A stretch of DNA of 64,000 bases from assembly GCF_900128985.1 (NCBI RefSeq), contig NZ_FQUC01000011.1, positions 1-64,000 of the forward strand, in the 5' to 3' direction. The DNA comes from Indolivaga macrotermitis. Lineage in GTDB: Bacteria; Bacteroidota; Bacteroidia; Bacteroidales; Dysgonomonadaceae. The position numbers and the translations under genes are program-made. This document shows positions 42,946-50,900 of this stretch, piece by piece. Numbering within the stretch: position 1 is the stretch's first letter; every line of letters starts with the position of its first letter. The notes beneath the pieces were generated by a model that saw only the letters and a list, made by a program, of their open reading frames with translations, was not told the DNA's origin and ran no database searches.

Positions 42946-43545
42946 ATGCAGATAAAAAAGATATCTATTAAAATAGCTCTTGCCACATTGTGTTGTGTAA
43001 TAGCATTTTCGACAGTAGAAGCCAAGAATAGAAAAAAGTCCGCAGCGACTACCGAAAGTTCAGCAAAAACAAATGTCTTAGAGTCTAAAATAGGTATCGA
43101 AATACCCAAAGACAGTACTAACCGCAAATTGGTGTCATTATACAATGAGGCCGTTGACTGGTTAAAAACACCTTATCGCAGAGGCGGTATGAGCAGCAAG
43201 GGAATGGACTGCTCGGGACTAACCGGTACGATTTATAAGAATGTGTTTGGCATTACTCTTCAACGAAGCAGTAACGCGATATCAAAAATGGATGTAAAAG
43301 ATATCACAAAAAGTGAACTGCGCCCCGGAGACCTTGTATTCTTTTCTACTTCGCGTGGAGGAAAGCGTGTGAATCATGTAGGAGTATTTCTCGGAAACAG
43401 GCATTTTATCCATGCATCCTGCTCCAATGGAGTAATTATCAGTAGTCTCGATGAGGCATATTACCAACGTACATGGGTTAAAGGAGGAAGAGTAGATGGT
43501 GCGACAGAAAAAATATTATTGGCGGAAAGCGTTCCAACTACGTAA
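42946..43545 (+). CDS. Exported NlpC/P60 (C40) cell-wall peptidase
   Basis: A signal peptide (MQIKKISIKIALATLCCVIAFSTVEA) and a basic linker are followed by an NlpC/P60 domain of about 125 residues. Cys89 lies in GMDCSGLTGTIY. The catalytic His is in VNHVGVFLGNRHFIHAS, and the polar third residue follows there. Such enzymes cut D-Glu-to-diaminopimelate bonds in peptidoglycan stems. The neighbouring terminase is phage-like, but this gene has a normal exported, cellular type of N-terminus, so it is probably a housekeeping hydrolase. A terminator at 43580 follows. Confidence 0.9.
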   Translation: MQIKKISIKIALATLCCVIAFSTVEAKNRKKSAATTESSAKTNVLESKIGIEIPKDSTNRKLVSLYNEAVDWLKTPYRRGGMSSKGMDCSGLTGTIYKNVFGITLQRSSNAISKMDVKDITKSELRPGDLVFFSTSRGGKRVNHVGVFLGNRHFIHASCSNGVIISSLDEAYYQRTWVKGGRVDGATEKILLAESVPTT

Positions 43546-43579
43546 TGGAATGTAACCATATTCCGATAAAACATAAAAG

Positions 43580-43608
43580 AACGGTTCGTTAATCGAATCG
43601 TTTTTTTT
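43580..43608 (+). terminator. Terminator of the NlpC/P60 gene
   Basis: AACGGTTCG / CGAATCGTT (9 bp, one G-T pair), a 5-nt loop and eight T. The remaining 208 bp to 43816 show no further feature I can support. Confidence 0.85.
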
Positions 43609-43816
43609 CATTTATTCCTAACTTTCGCTTATATTCGCATCTTACAAAGATATCAGGTCTTTAGATGAGATATCGGAGTTTGGAAAATCAAAGGAAAGAT
43701 TATTGATACGGGAGTTTTAACATAAGCTCCAAGCCTGTTATAATAAATAACCATAAGGGATTAGAGATTGCAGCTGTAAACGGTTGTTTATATGCTGTCT
43801 TAATGCGAAAATAATA

Positions 43817-44512
43817 ATGCAAAAAGAATTAGAAAAAAGAGCGCAGGACGTTAATGAGAAATGTCCGATTATCATAGATCAGACAATCAGGCTCGATAGC
43901 TGCGAGGTTCTACCTGATAATACATTTCAATATAATTATACTTTTCTGTTTATTGATGCAACCAAGATAGACCGGGAAGAATTTAAAGAAGAAATGAAAG
44001 ATGTGCTTCTATTCAATTTGCAGAACAATGAAGAGTTGAAGAGACTGACCGAAAAGGATGTCAATTTCGTATATTGTTGTAAAGATGAAAATGGTAAGCC
44101 TTTAGGTCGATTGACCATAACTCCCGAAGATTATAAGAATCCGATAAATGACCCTAAACTGCGCGAAAGGCATTTAGGAAATGGTAATGTTGAAAAGGTG
44201 CTGAAAGAGATGGTAAAAAAGACAAAACAGCAATTGCCTCTCTTTACCGAAGGCAGCGGCATAAGCCTTATCGATTGCAAAACTTACCAAAAGACTCTCG
44301 AATATACTACCAAGCTACTGAATGAAGATGTGGCGCGTTTTGACAGTATCTATTTTAAATCGACTAATACCCCGATTGTAGTTGATACACTGAAACATAA
44401 TCCTGAAATGAAATATCTGGCAGATCATGGTGTAACCATTAGTTACGAATATCTGGATAAGAATAATAAGTATCTCTGCACTATCACTATTTTGCCGGAA
44501 GAATATGCCTGA
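43817..44512 (+). CDS. Two-domain paralogue of the zinc-ribbon protein's C-terminal domain
   Basis: The ATG at 43817 gives 231 residues (MQKELEKRAQ). An upstream reading starts only at a TTG (43784). Two copies of a domain of about 100 residues are visible. Copy 1 begins NEKCPIIIDQTIRLD, has VLPDNTFQYNYT, and ends GRLTITPEDYK. Copy 2 ends CTITILPEEYA and is more divergent. Copy 1 matches the C-terminal domain of the 4885-5442 protein closely. It lacks a signal peptide or membrane segment, unlike both relatives, so it may be cytoplasmic or have lost its N-terminus. The function is unknown. Confidence 0.8.
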   Translation: MQKELEKRAQDVNEKCPIIIDQTIRLDSCEVLPDNTFQYNYTFLFIDATKIDREEFKEEMKDVLLFNLQNNEELKRLTEKDVNFVYCCKDENGKPLGRLTITPEDYKNPINDPKLRERHLGNGNVEKVLKEMVKKTKQQLPLFTEGSGISLIDCKTYQKTLEYTTKLLNEDVARFDSIYFKSTNTPIVVDTLKHNPEMKYLADHGVTISYEYLDKNNKYLCTITILPEEYA

Positions 44513-44543
44513 TAGTTTTAATTTAATCTAACCCGTAAGAACT

Positions 44544-45278
44544 ATGAAACAGACACTTTTCGCATTACTTACAATTGCTTTATTCTTTACCGGATGTAAA
44601 GATAATAAGCAAATCAGTCCTGTATTGAAGACCGTTGTAGAGGAGACTAACAAGCAATGCCCTTTGCAAATAGATCCGGTAACGACGTTGGTCAGCAATG
44701 AAGCCTTACCCGGCAATGTGTTGAGACAAAATTTTAAGGTGGATTTTAAAACAGAATTAACTGATACGGTAGTAGCTAAGAGAGCTACAAAGCGGCGGGC
44801 ATTATACAATGTAGTTACTGCTCCGCAGATTAAATCTTTGAGAGATATTAATGCAAGTATATTATATGTATATACCGATACTAATGGCAAATATCTGTAT
44901 CAGGTATTGATAACTCCGGATGACTATAATGCTTTTCAGAAAGATAACAGGTCGGACAAGGAAGTGTTAGCTGAATTATTGCCTGATATGGTATGGAACA
45001 ATAAGTTGTTAATACCTATGAGGTTAGACGAAGTAACTACTCTGGTCGATTATACTGCGGCTGAGCCTGATACATTGGTCGCTATCTATGATCTGGATTC
45101 TAAAGTTAAATTTGAAGACTTTGATATTTCGTTAATGAAAAAGATATTGGTGCAGAATACGAAAAATGATATTTCGGCCCAAGAGGTGAAAGACAGAAAC
45201 GGTATCTTTAAACATGTTTACCGCGATGTAAACGGAAAGGCTATTGAGATCGTTATTACACCTGCAATGTATAAATAA
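44544..45278 (+). CDS. Lipoprotein with two tandem copies of the recurring domain
   Basis: The lipobox is LFFTGC (Cys18), followed by two copies of the domain. Copy 1 begins NKQCPLQIDPVTTL, has ALPGNVLRQNF and IKSLRDINASILYVYTDTNGKYLYQVLITPDDYN. Copy 2 begins after LPDMVWNNKLLIPMRLDEVTTL and ends VITPAMYK. It is 31 bp after the sister gene at 43817, in the same direction, so the pair arose by duplication and is co-transcribed. The shared ending (I-T-P-x-x-Y) is a useful family marker. The function is unknown. Confidence 0.82.
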   Translation: MKQTLFALLTIALFFTGCKDNKQISPVLKTVVEETNKQCPLQIDPVTTLVSNEALPGNVLRQNFKVDFKTELTDTVVAKRATKRRALYNVVTAPQIKSLRDINASILYVYTDTNGKYLYQVLITPDDYNAFQKDNRSDKEVLAELLPDMVWNNKLLIPMRLDEVTTLVDYTAAEPDTLVAIYDLDSKVKFEDFDISLMKKILVQNTKNDISAQEVKDRNGIFKHVYRDVNGKAIEIVITPAMYK

Positions 45279-45288
45279 AAACTGAATA

Positions 45289-45323
45289 AAAAGGGGCTGC
45301 TTCGATCAGAAGCAGCCCCTTTT
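45289..45323. terminator. Bidirectional terminator
   Basis: AAAAGGGGCTGCTTC / GAAGCAGCCCCTTTT is a perfect 15-bp stem with a 5-nt loop between convergent genes. Confidence 0.93.
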
Positions 45324-45352
45324 GTTTTTACCGGAAAAATAGATTTACCGTT

Positions 45353-46108
45353 TCAATTGCATTCTGAATTGTTCCTGTTCGTCTTCGGCTTGAGCCTTGT
45401 CGAGCCGGTAAAGAAGAAATCCGAAAACTTCGACAACCGTTTTTTTAAGAACCTCATCAAAAAGAAGAATTTTATCTTCTGCCAGATCGGCAATGACCTT
45501 GTACCAGCCCCATTTTCGGCAAAATCCTGTATAAGACGGAGATATTGGGCGCCCTGTAACTTTACTTCTGAATAGAGGCTCGAAACGGCTTGATATCTCT
45601 CTTTTTGCTGCAAAAAAAAAGCCAGAAGCGGAAGCGCTTTATCCATATTGAGGTTACGGAACATGTTCCGGCGGCTGTCGGTAACCTTACTGTTATAACC
45701 TTCTCCGGCAGGACGGCAAAGGATTGATAATATATCGGATAACCGGGATTCGGAATCAGATTCGAAAACCGATTCTATATCAACCCATTCCGAGAGGGTA
45801 AGGTCTTCGGTTTGTGCAATAACGAATGTTTTGTTTTCAATTTCAATAGAGTGCGCAGGTTCTCCTTTGTATTCTTCAAATGCGAAACGGATAATATCAT
45901 ATATCGTATCGAATAACTGAGTCGGATTGTCAAGCAATATTTCTGAGTCTATGCCGCAAACATCCGCAACTAATTGTACCTGTTCTATCCGGTTTCGGGG
46001 TTCTGTCATAAACCAACGTTCATAATTGCCCAGTTTGATATCGGACCATGATTGTGGAATCTGAATCTGCTGATTGTCAAAAGTAAGTGTTACCATAAAA
46101 GAAAGCAT
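45353..46108 (-). CDS. Phage-like protein, possible tail assembly-type protein
   Basis: The start is uncertain. The reading extends to 46273, but ATGs at 46108 (MLSFMVTLTFDNQ) and 46096 (MVTLTFDNQQ) begin at the conserved part. The sequence VTLTFDNQQIQIPQSWSDIKLGNYERWF (an 'IP-x-SW-x-D' opening) and the long acidic helices that follow recall a protein common in Bacteroidota prophages upstream of tail genes. I cannot name it firmly. The C-terminus is very basic and Phe-rich (FFFLMRFLKKRLSKF). No phage neighbours are adjacent. It lies 2.7 kb from the orphan terminase, on the opposite strand. Confidence 0.6.
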   Translation of the reverse strand: MLSFMVTLTFDNQQIQIPQSWSDIKLGNYERWFMTEPRNRIEQVQLVADVCGIDSEILLDNPTQLFDTIYDIIRFAFEEYKGEPAHSIEIENKTFVIAQTEDLTLSEWVDIESVFESDSESRLSDILSILCRPAGEGYNSKVTDSRRNMFRNLNMDKALPLLAFFLQQKERYQAVSSLYSEVKLQGAQYLRLIQDFAENGAGTRSLPIWQKIKFFFLMRFLKKRLSKFSDFFFTGSTRLKPKTNRNNSECN

Positions 46109-46409
46109 TTTAATTTTAAGTATATACTGATTTTCTATGGTATAGATAAAATTATTTGAAGTATCAGTAGAGCTATAGCCAACTGTCAACATGAACATGA
46201 ATAGCCTCCGTCTGTTATAATTTATATGAATATTCTCTAAAAAAGAATCTGATAGAGAAAGATTCACTGACAAAATGCTATAAATAGAATTAATAGTAAT
46301 AAATTTGCGGCGGATTTTTTGAAATTCAGTGTTTTAGCAGTTATTGAGTATATGATAGCTTATAACTGTATATATCGGAGAACATAAAATATATTTTGTT
46401 GCTTTTGTT

Positions 46410-48086
46410 ATGGATTGGTTGTTAGATGCCATTTTCAAACCGTCAATGATTCAGACGGTTGTTCTTATTTGCGTGATCTCAGCTATTGGGTTGCAATTAG
46501 GGAAAATCAAGATATTTAATATCTCGTTAGGTATTACTTTTGTTTTTTTTACAGGAATTGTAATCGGGCATTTCAGGCTGGATCTTAACCGGGATATGCT
46601 TTATTTCGCCCAGAATTTCGGGCTTATAGTTTTTGTTTACGCTTTGGGTATCCAGGTTGGCCCGGGTTTCTTCTCATCACTCAAAAAAGGTGGTTTCAGG
46701 CTCAATATGCTGTCGTTGGCAGTAGTTGCCATTGGTTTAGCCACTGCTATAATTCTGGCTGTTACAACGCATATATCTATGCCCGACATGATGGGTATAC
46801 TATCGGGTGCTGTAACTAATACACCGGCTCTGGGTGCGGCTCAGCAAACTTTGCGCCAGATAGATCCTACTAATGTGAAAGGTATTGCAGATATGGCTTT
46901 GGCCTGTGCTGTAACATATCCGTTAGGTGTGGTAGGTGTGATACTCGCTGTTGCGTTTATGCGGGCATGTTTCGTTCCTAAAAGTTCTGATTCTGCGAAA
47001 AGGGAAAAGAAAGACCATAGTACCTATGTCGGCGAATTTATGGTTACTAATCCGGCTATAGTATCGCGTACTATCAAGGAAATAATGAAGCTGTCGCCCA
47101 AAAAGTTTGTTATCTCAAGGATATGGCGTGATGGAAAAGTTACCATCCCCACATCGGAGTCGACTCTCGAACTCAATGATCATATATTGATTATTTCTGT
47201 AAAATCGGATGTAGAGAATATCAAAGTGTTGTTTGGTGAGCAGGAAGAGGTTGACTGGAATAAAGAGGATATAGACTGGAACCATATTGATAACAGCCAT
47301 TTGGTATCGAGACGTATTATCGTAACCCGTAGCAAGGTAAACGGGATGAAACTGGGAGCTCTGAAGCTGCGTAATCTGTACGGAATTAATATTACCCGTG
47401 TAGACCGTGCAGGTATAGACTTATTGGCTTCTCCTGATCTGGCATTGCAAATAGGGGATAAGATAACTATTGTCGGCGAAAAAGTTTCGGTAGATACTGT
47501 TGCCAAGATATTGGGTAATGAGCTGGCTCGGTTAAAGAACCCGAACCTTATTGCCATATTCATAGGTATTGCATTAGGTTTGCTTTTGGGGGCGATTCCG
47601 ATTCCGATTCCGGGTATCAGCGTTCCTGTGCAGTTAGGTATTGCCGGGGGGCCTATTATTGTAGGTATCCTGATGGGAGCATTCGGGCCTCGTTTTCGTA
47701 TTACTACTTATACGACCCAGAGTGCAAATCTGATGTTGCGCCAATTGGGTATTGTAGTTTATCTGGCTTGTCTGGGTCTGGATTCGGGTGAACATTTTTT
47801 CGAAACTGTTTTTCAAAGCGAAGGATTGTTGTGGATAGCAATCGGCTTTGCTCTGACTGTAATACCGGTTCTGATCGTAGGTACTATAGGTATGAAAGTT
47901 ATGGGATTGGGATATCCTAAAACCGTAGGTATGCTTTGTGGAAGTATGGCTAATCCGATGGCACTTAATTATGCAAATACAACAGTGGAGGGAGATGAGC
48001 CTGCGGTTGCATACGCTACTGTTTATCCGATGACTATGTTTGTGAGAATTATTACAGCACAGCTGATTCTGTTGTTTTTTGCTTAG
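46410..48086 (+). CDS. Aspartate:alanine exchanger (AspT/YidE) family transporter
   Basis: A 558-residue transporter with two five-segment membrane domains (about 10-190 and 385-555) around a cytoplasmic core of two RCK/TrkA-C domains (about 205-370: TIPTSESTLELNDHILIISVKSD, ALQIGDKITIVGEK). Conserved repeats in the membrane halves are QVGPGFFSSLKKGGFRLN, GAVTNTPALGAAQQTL and CGSMANPMALNYANTT. This is the AspT/YidE/YbjL family, whose substrates include aspartate, alanine and probably other anions. No substrate is shown here. It is monocistronic with a terminator at 48112. Confidence 0.9.
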   Translation: MDWLLDAIFKPSMIQTVVLICVISAIGLQLGKIKIFNISLGITFVFFTGIVIGHFRLDLNRDMLYFAQNFGLIVFVYALGIQVGPGFFSSLKKGGFRLNMLSLAVVAIGLATAIILAVTTHISMPDMMGILSGAVTNTPALGAAQQTLRQIDPTNVKGIADMALACAVTYPLGVVGVILAVAFMRACFVPKSSDSAKREKKDHSTYVGEFMVTNPAIVSRTIKEIMKLSPKKFVISRIWRDGKVTIPTSESTLELNDHILIISVKSDVENIKVLFGEQEEVDWNKEDIDWNHIDNSHLVSRRIIVTRSKVNGMKLGALKLRNLYGINITRVDRAGIDLLASPDLALQIGDKITIVGEKVSVDTVAKILGNELARLKNPNLIAIFIGIALGLLLGAIPIPIPGISVPVQLGIAGGPIIVGILMGAFGPRFRITTYTTQSANLMLRQLGIVVYLACLGLDSGEHFFETVFQSEGLLWIAIGFALTVIPVLIVGTIGMKVMGLGYPKTVGMLCGSMANPMALNYANTTVEGDEPAVAYATVYPMTMFVRIITAQLILLFFA

Positions 48087-48111
48087 TTGATATATTATAT
48101 AGGTAAAATAT

Positions 48112-48143
48112 AAAAGGGCTTTCCGATCTCGGGAAGCCCTTTT
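48112..48143. terminator. Bidirectional terminator
   Basis: AAAAGGGCTTTCC / GGGAAGCCCTTTT is a 13-bp stem with one G-T pair and a 6-nt loop, between convergent genes. Confidence 0.92.
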
Positions 48144-48162
48144 GTGTTTTTTATCTGTTTAG

Positions 48163-48582
48163 TTATTTTCTTCTGTAAGGTACTACAAAGTTGGTTACAC
48201 TTATTTTTGAGATCAGGCGTTTGTCTGTATCCGATATAACTTCAACATCCCAAACATGAGTCGAGCGTCCGATATGTACCGGAGTGCCTATTGCCCTGAC
48301 TGTTTCTCCTATTTTAGCCGAAGATATATGATTGGCACTGATCTGAATACCGAAGCATCCTTCGTCTTCTTTACACAAAAGATTTGAACCTACTCCGGCA
48401 GCGGTTTCTGCCAAAGAAATTGTGGCGCCACCATGTAGAACATCCATCGTCTGGCAATTGTGCCGTCCGACAGGCATTATTACTTCTATTGTGGGTTCGT
48501 CATTTTCAACAAAACTCATTTTCAAAGTTTCCATCATAGTGTCTTTGACACGCTCCCGAATATTATTTTTGTTTAATCGCAT
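48163..48582 (-). CDS. PaaI-family hot-dog thioesterase
   Basis: A 139-residue single hot-dog domain. The PaaI/YdiI signature is present: VLHGGATISLAETAAGVGSNLL (the HGG loop and the catalytic acid on the following helix), then GIQISANHISSAKIGETVRAIGTPVHIGRSTHVWDVEV. It probably hydrolyses aromatic or isoprenoid acyl-CoA thioesters such as a DHNA-CoA-like substrate, which suits a menaquinone-using organism. The substrate is inference. A short motif upstream (48635) is shared with the gene at 49887. Confidence 0.9.
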   Translation of the reverse strand: MRLNKNNIRERVKDTMMETLKMSFVENDEPTIEVIMPVGRHNCQTMDVLHGGATISLAETAAGVGSNLLCKEDEGCFGIQISANHISSAKIGETVRAIGTPVHIGRSTHVWDVEVISDTDKRLISKISVTNFVVPYRRK

Positions 48583-48838
48583 ATATTAAGTAGCTGAAAT
48601 ATTTAATGATATATTTTTGAGTTAGTAACATTATGTAACCAAAACAACGGTCAGGTGATAAATAATAGGATAAATACCTATACCGTGTAAACCAATTAAA
48701 CGGTTTTCTATCGGTTTTGTTCCACGAAAATAAGAGATATTTTCCGAAAGGGTAGTGTTGTCCATTATTTTTTAATGAAATATGCGAATTAGTACATGAA
48801 AAAGGTTCCCTACTTTTCTACTATTTTACTAACGCGCC

Positions 48839-49036
48839 TAAAGGCTTGTTTTTCATTTTGCCTTGATGCAAAACGAAACAAAAGATCAAGACTACGCCTG
48901 CAAGCCCGACCCGTTATGTGTTCGAAAGCGAAGACAAATAAAATACGTTTAATACAACTTCTATTTGTCTTTTAACGCTTTCTTCGCACAACGGGTGCCC
49001 CGTGCTTTACGACGATGTCAGAGCCTGACGGGCGTA
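48839..49036. other. Structured GC-richer intergenic element (possible ncRNA or MITE-like)
   Basis: Several helices can be drawn. GGCTTG (48843) pairs with CAAGCC (48901). CTTGAT (48862) pairs with ATCAAG (48885). A long stem of about 26 pairs joins 48910-48940 to 48962-48995 (CCCGTT/AACGGG, GTG/CAC, GAAAGCG/CGCTTTC, AAGACAAATA/TATTTGTCTT) around a 21-nt loop. A further hairpin, CCCCGT/ACGGG, runs to about 49036. No protein-coding frame is open through it. It is richer in G and C than the flanks. It lies in a 645-bp gap between a thioesterase gene and the Crp/Fnr gene. Confidence 0.6.
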
Positions 49037-49175
49037 CAGCCAAATCAGTCGTAAACTTAGAGAAGGGTAAGCAATCTGTGGTTGCGCGCAGCAAAAAAGA
49101 GGTAATTATTTAAAAGAACTTTTTCAACTAGAGATTGATAGGAGATATGTACATCGAATTTTACTTATTCACCCG

Positions 49176-49206
49176 ATTTTTATCCGGAGAAAGATAGCTA
49201 TATTTG
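49176..49206 (+). promoter_or_regulatory. Promoter of the Crp/Fnr gene
   Basis: TATATTTG (49199-49206) is a perfect TAnnTTTG box, with ATTT 19 nt upstream. The start codon is 22 bp after the box, so the leader is very short. Confidence 0.6.
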
Positions 49207-49227
49207 TAATACTTCTCATTAAATCCA

Positions 49228-49905
49228 ATGGATATGAATTTCGAAAAAATAAAAGAAAGTCCCGTATTTATAGGTGTCCAGCCAGATGAATTAGCCAGCT
49301 TATTTGAGGTCATACCTCATCATGTTCAGCTTTTTGAGAAAGGAGAAGTATTGGCCCGTCAGGATGAACCTTGTAATCGGCTTATTATTTTGACAGAAGG
49401 GTTTGTCAAGGCCGAGATGTCCGATCCTTCGGGTAAAGTTGTTAAGGTAGAAGATATATATGCACCTAATCCATTGGCAATATTATTTCTGTTTGGACCT
49501 AATAACCGTTTTCCGGTAGAAGTTACCGCTCACGATAAGGTAGAGGCTTTGATTATACCTCAGAAGTCGGTGTTGAAAATGTTGCAGATGAATGAGCGTC
49601 TACTGCTTAACTTTCTAAACATATCGGCTATGTATGCCTCCATGCTTTCAAAAAAGCTACATCTGATGTCTTTCCGCACTATACGCCAGAAATTGTCGAT
49701 GTACTTACTCGATTTGTCGAAACCTGATAAAACGGAAGTTGAGTTGGATCGTACCCAGAATGCTTTGGCGGAGTACTTTGGGGTATCGCGCCCTTCATTA
49801 GCGCGGGAGCTGGCACATATGCAGGAAGAAGGTTTAGTCGAAGTTAACCGAAAGAATATTAAGATATTGCAACGGAATAAGTTACTTCAGTTAGTTACAT
49901 TCTGA
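49228..49905 (+). CDS. Crp/Fnr-family transcriptional regulator (HcpR-like candidate)
   Basis: A 225-residue regulator. The cyclic-nucleotide-binding-like barrel fills residues about 15-130 (FEKGEVLARQDEPCNRLIILTEGFVKAEMSD, EDIYAPNPLAILFLFGPNNRFPVEVTA). A long dimerisation helix and a winged helix-turn-helix (QNALAEYFGVSRPSLARELAHMQEEGLVEV) follow. There is no Fnr-type four-cysteine iron-sulfur motif. It lies 2.3 kb from hcp, whose promoter carries a dyad near -41.5, so an HcpR role (nitrosative stress) is plausible but inferred. Its 3' end overlaps the convergent lipoprotein gene by 19 bp. Confidence 0.9.
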   Translation: MDMNFEKIKESPVFIGVQPDELASLFEVIPHHVQLFEKGEVLARQDEPCNRLIILTEGFVKAEMSDPSGKVVKVEDIYAPNPLAILFLFGPNNRFPVEVTAHDKVEALIIPQKSVLKMLQMNERLLLNFLNISAMYASMLSKKLHLMSFRTIRQKLSMYLLDLSKPDKTEVELDRTQNALAEYFGVSRPSLARELAHMQEEGLVEVNRKNIKILQRNKLLQLVTF

Positions 49906-50279
49906 TCGGAAAGTATAGTTTTCGACCGGATATATTTTGTTGTTTGATCTCCTTTGCTATTTGTAATCCATAAAGTATCGGTCACGAGTTTGTATGTCTG
50001 TATATATTTTTCCAGGTATATCTTGGTCTCATCCAGATAATATTTACTCTTGTTCTGTTCGTCTTGTTCTTTTCCTTCAGCATATGAAAAATATGAATAA
50101 CGGTCGCTGGTAAACACACGGGTCATAACCAAACTATCGGTTTCCCCGTAGTAGTTGTTCCATATTCCGGCTATGATATTGGTATCATTGTATTCGCTCT
50201 CCACCTCATCTACATCGCCGCAGGCCGAAAAGGAGAGGAGCAAAAGCAGTAATGATACGAATCGATATTTTTTTTGCAT
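49887..50279 (-). CDS. Small lipoprotein of unknown function
   Basis: A 130-residue protein with a signal peptide ending in the lipobox FSAC (Cys20), then GDVDEVES. The mature part of about 110 residues is beta-rich (GIWNNYYGETDSLVMTRVFTSDRYSYFSYAEG, YYLDETKIYLEKYIQTYKLVTDTLWITNS), like the small lipocalin-like sheets of Bacteroidota. It is convergent with, and overlaps, the Crp/Fnr gene. A short dyad (TAACC-N13-GGTTA) lies 43 bp upstream. Confidence 0.8.
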   Translation of the reverse strand: MQKKYRFVSLLLLLLSFSACGDVDEVESEYNDTNIIAGIWNNYYGETDSLVMTRVFTSDRYSYFSYAEGKEQDEQNKSKYYLDETKIYLEKYIQTYKLVTDTLWITNSKGDQTTKYIRSKTILSDQNVTN

Positions 50280-50669
50280 ATTCAGATGGTTTTTAAGGCT
50301 TAATATCTTTTTGTTGGTCTGGTAACCAAAACAACAATCCGGTTATATTTTATATACCTTAAATACTTTATGGTTACTTATATAATAATAAACGAAAATT
50401 GTGTATTTTAGTATAATCAAAACGCGAGCTTTTTTATCATTTTTGTAAGTGAAAGAAAAATAGTTTGTTATGTTTGTAAAAGGTATTGTTAATGCTTGTT
50501 ATTGCTTTCATATTAGAAAATATTTAATGATTTATTATTAATTAATGCGAATTAGTAATTAAGATATTTATCTATAAAATAAAAAATCAGGAATGGAATA
50601 CCGGTTACATATTCATAAAATATCAGGTGCCGGTAGAGATTCGAATGAAAAATAAAAAGTAAAAAACAG

Positions 50670-50741
50670 TGTCACTTTTGTCACCTTTGTCACCTTTTTT
50701 GAGGTTAAATATTTAATTTAAAATAGTTTATAAAAGTGACA
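50670..50741. repeat. Three 9-bp repeats and a 10-bp inverted repeat in a long intergenic region
   Basis: GTCACTTTT, GTCACCTTT and GTCACCTTT follow head to tail at 50671-50697. TGTCACTTTT (50670-50679) is the exact reverse complement of AAAAGTGACA (50732-50741). The 621-bp gap (50280-50900) also has TGTTA-CT-TAACA at 50777-50788. No coding frame is evident. Confidence 0.6.
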
Positions 50742-50900
50742 TATCCTTTACACAGGTAACACAGATGTATACTTACTGTTACTTAACAAATAAGCCTGTA
50801 TTCTTAAAACAATCGGAACTTATTTTTTGTTACAATGTCGAAGCATATTCTATTAATCTAATTCACTGAAATATACACTTCTAATCTAAATATACTCATT

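Noticed and set aside
42946-43545. NlpC/P60 peptidase as a phage lysis gene linked to the orphan terminase
   Set aside because: It has an ordinary signal peptide and a cellular-type domain, and is separated from the terminase by more than 250 bp without holin or tail genes.
50601-50645. tRNA-like string near 50630 (GATTCGAAT)
   Set aside because: The cloverleaf arms cannot be completed; no acceptor stem or anticodon arm is present.
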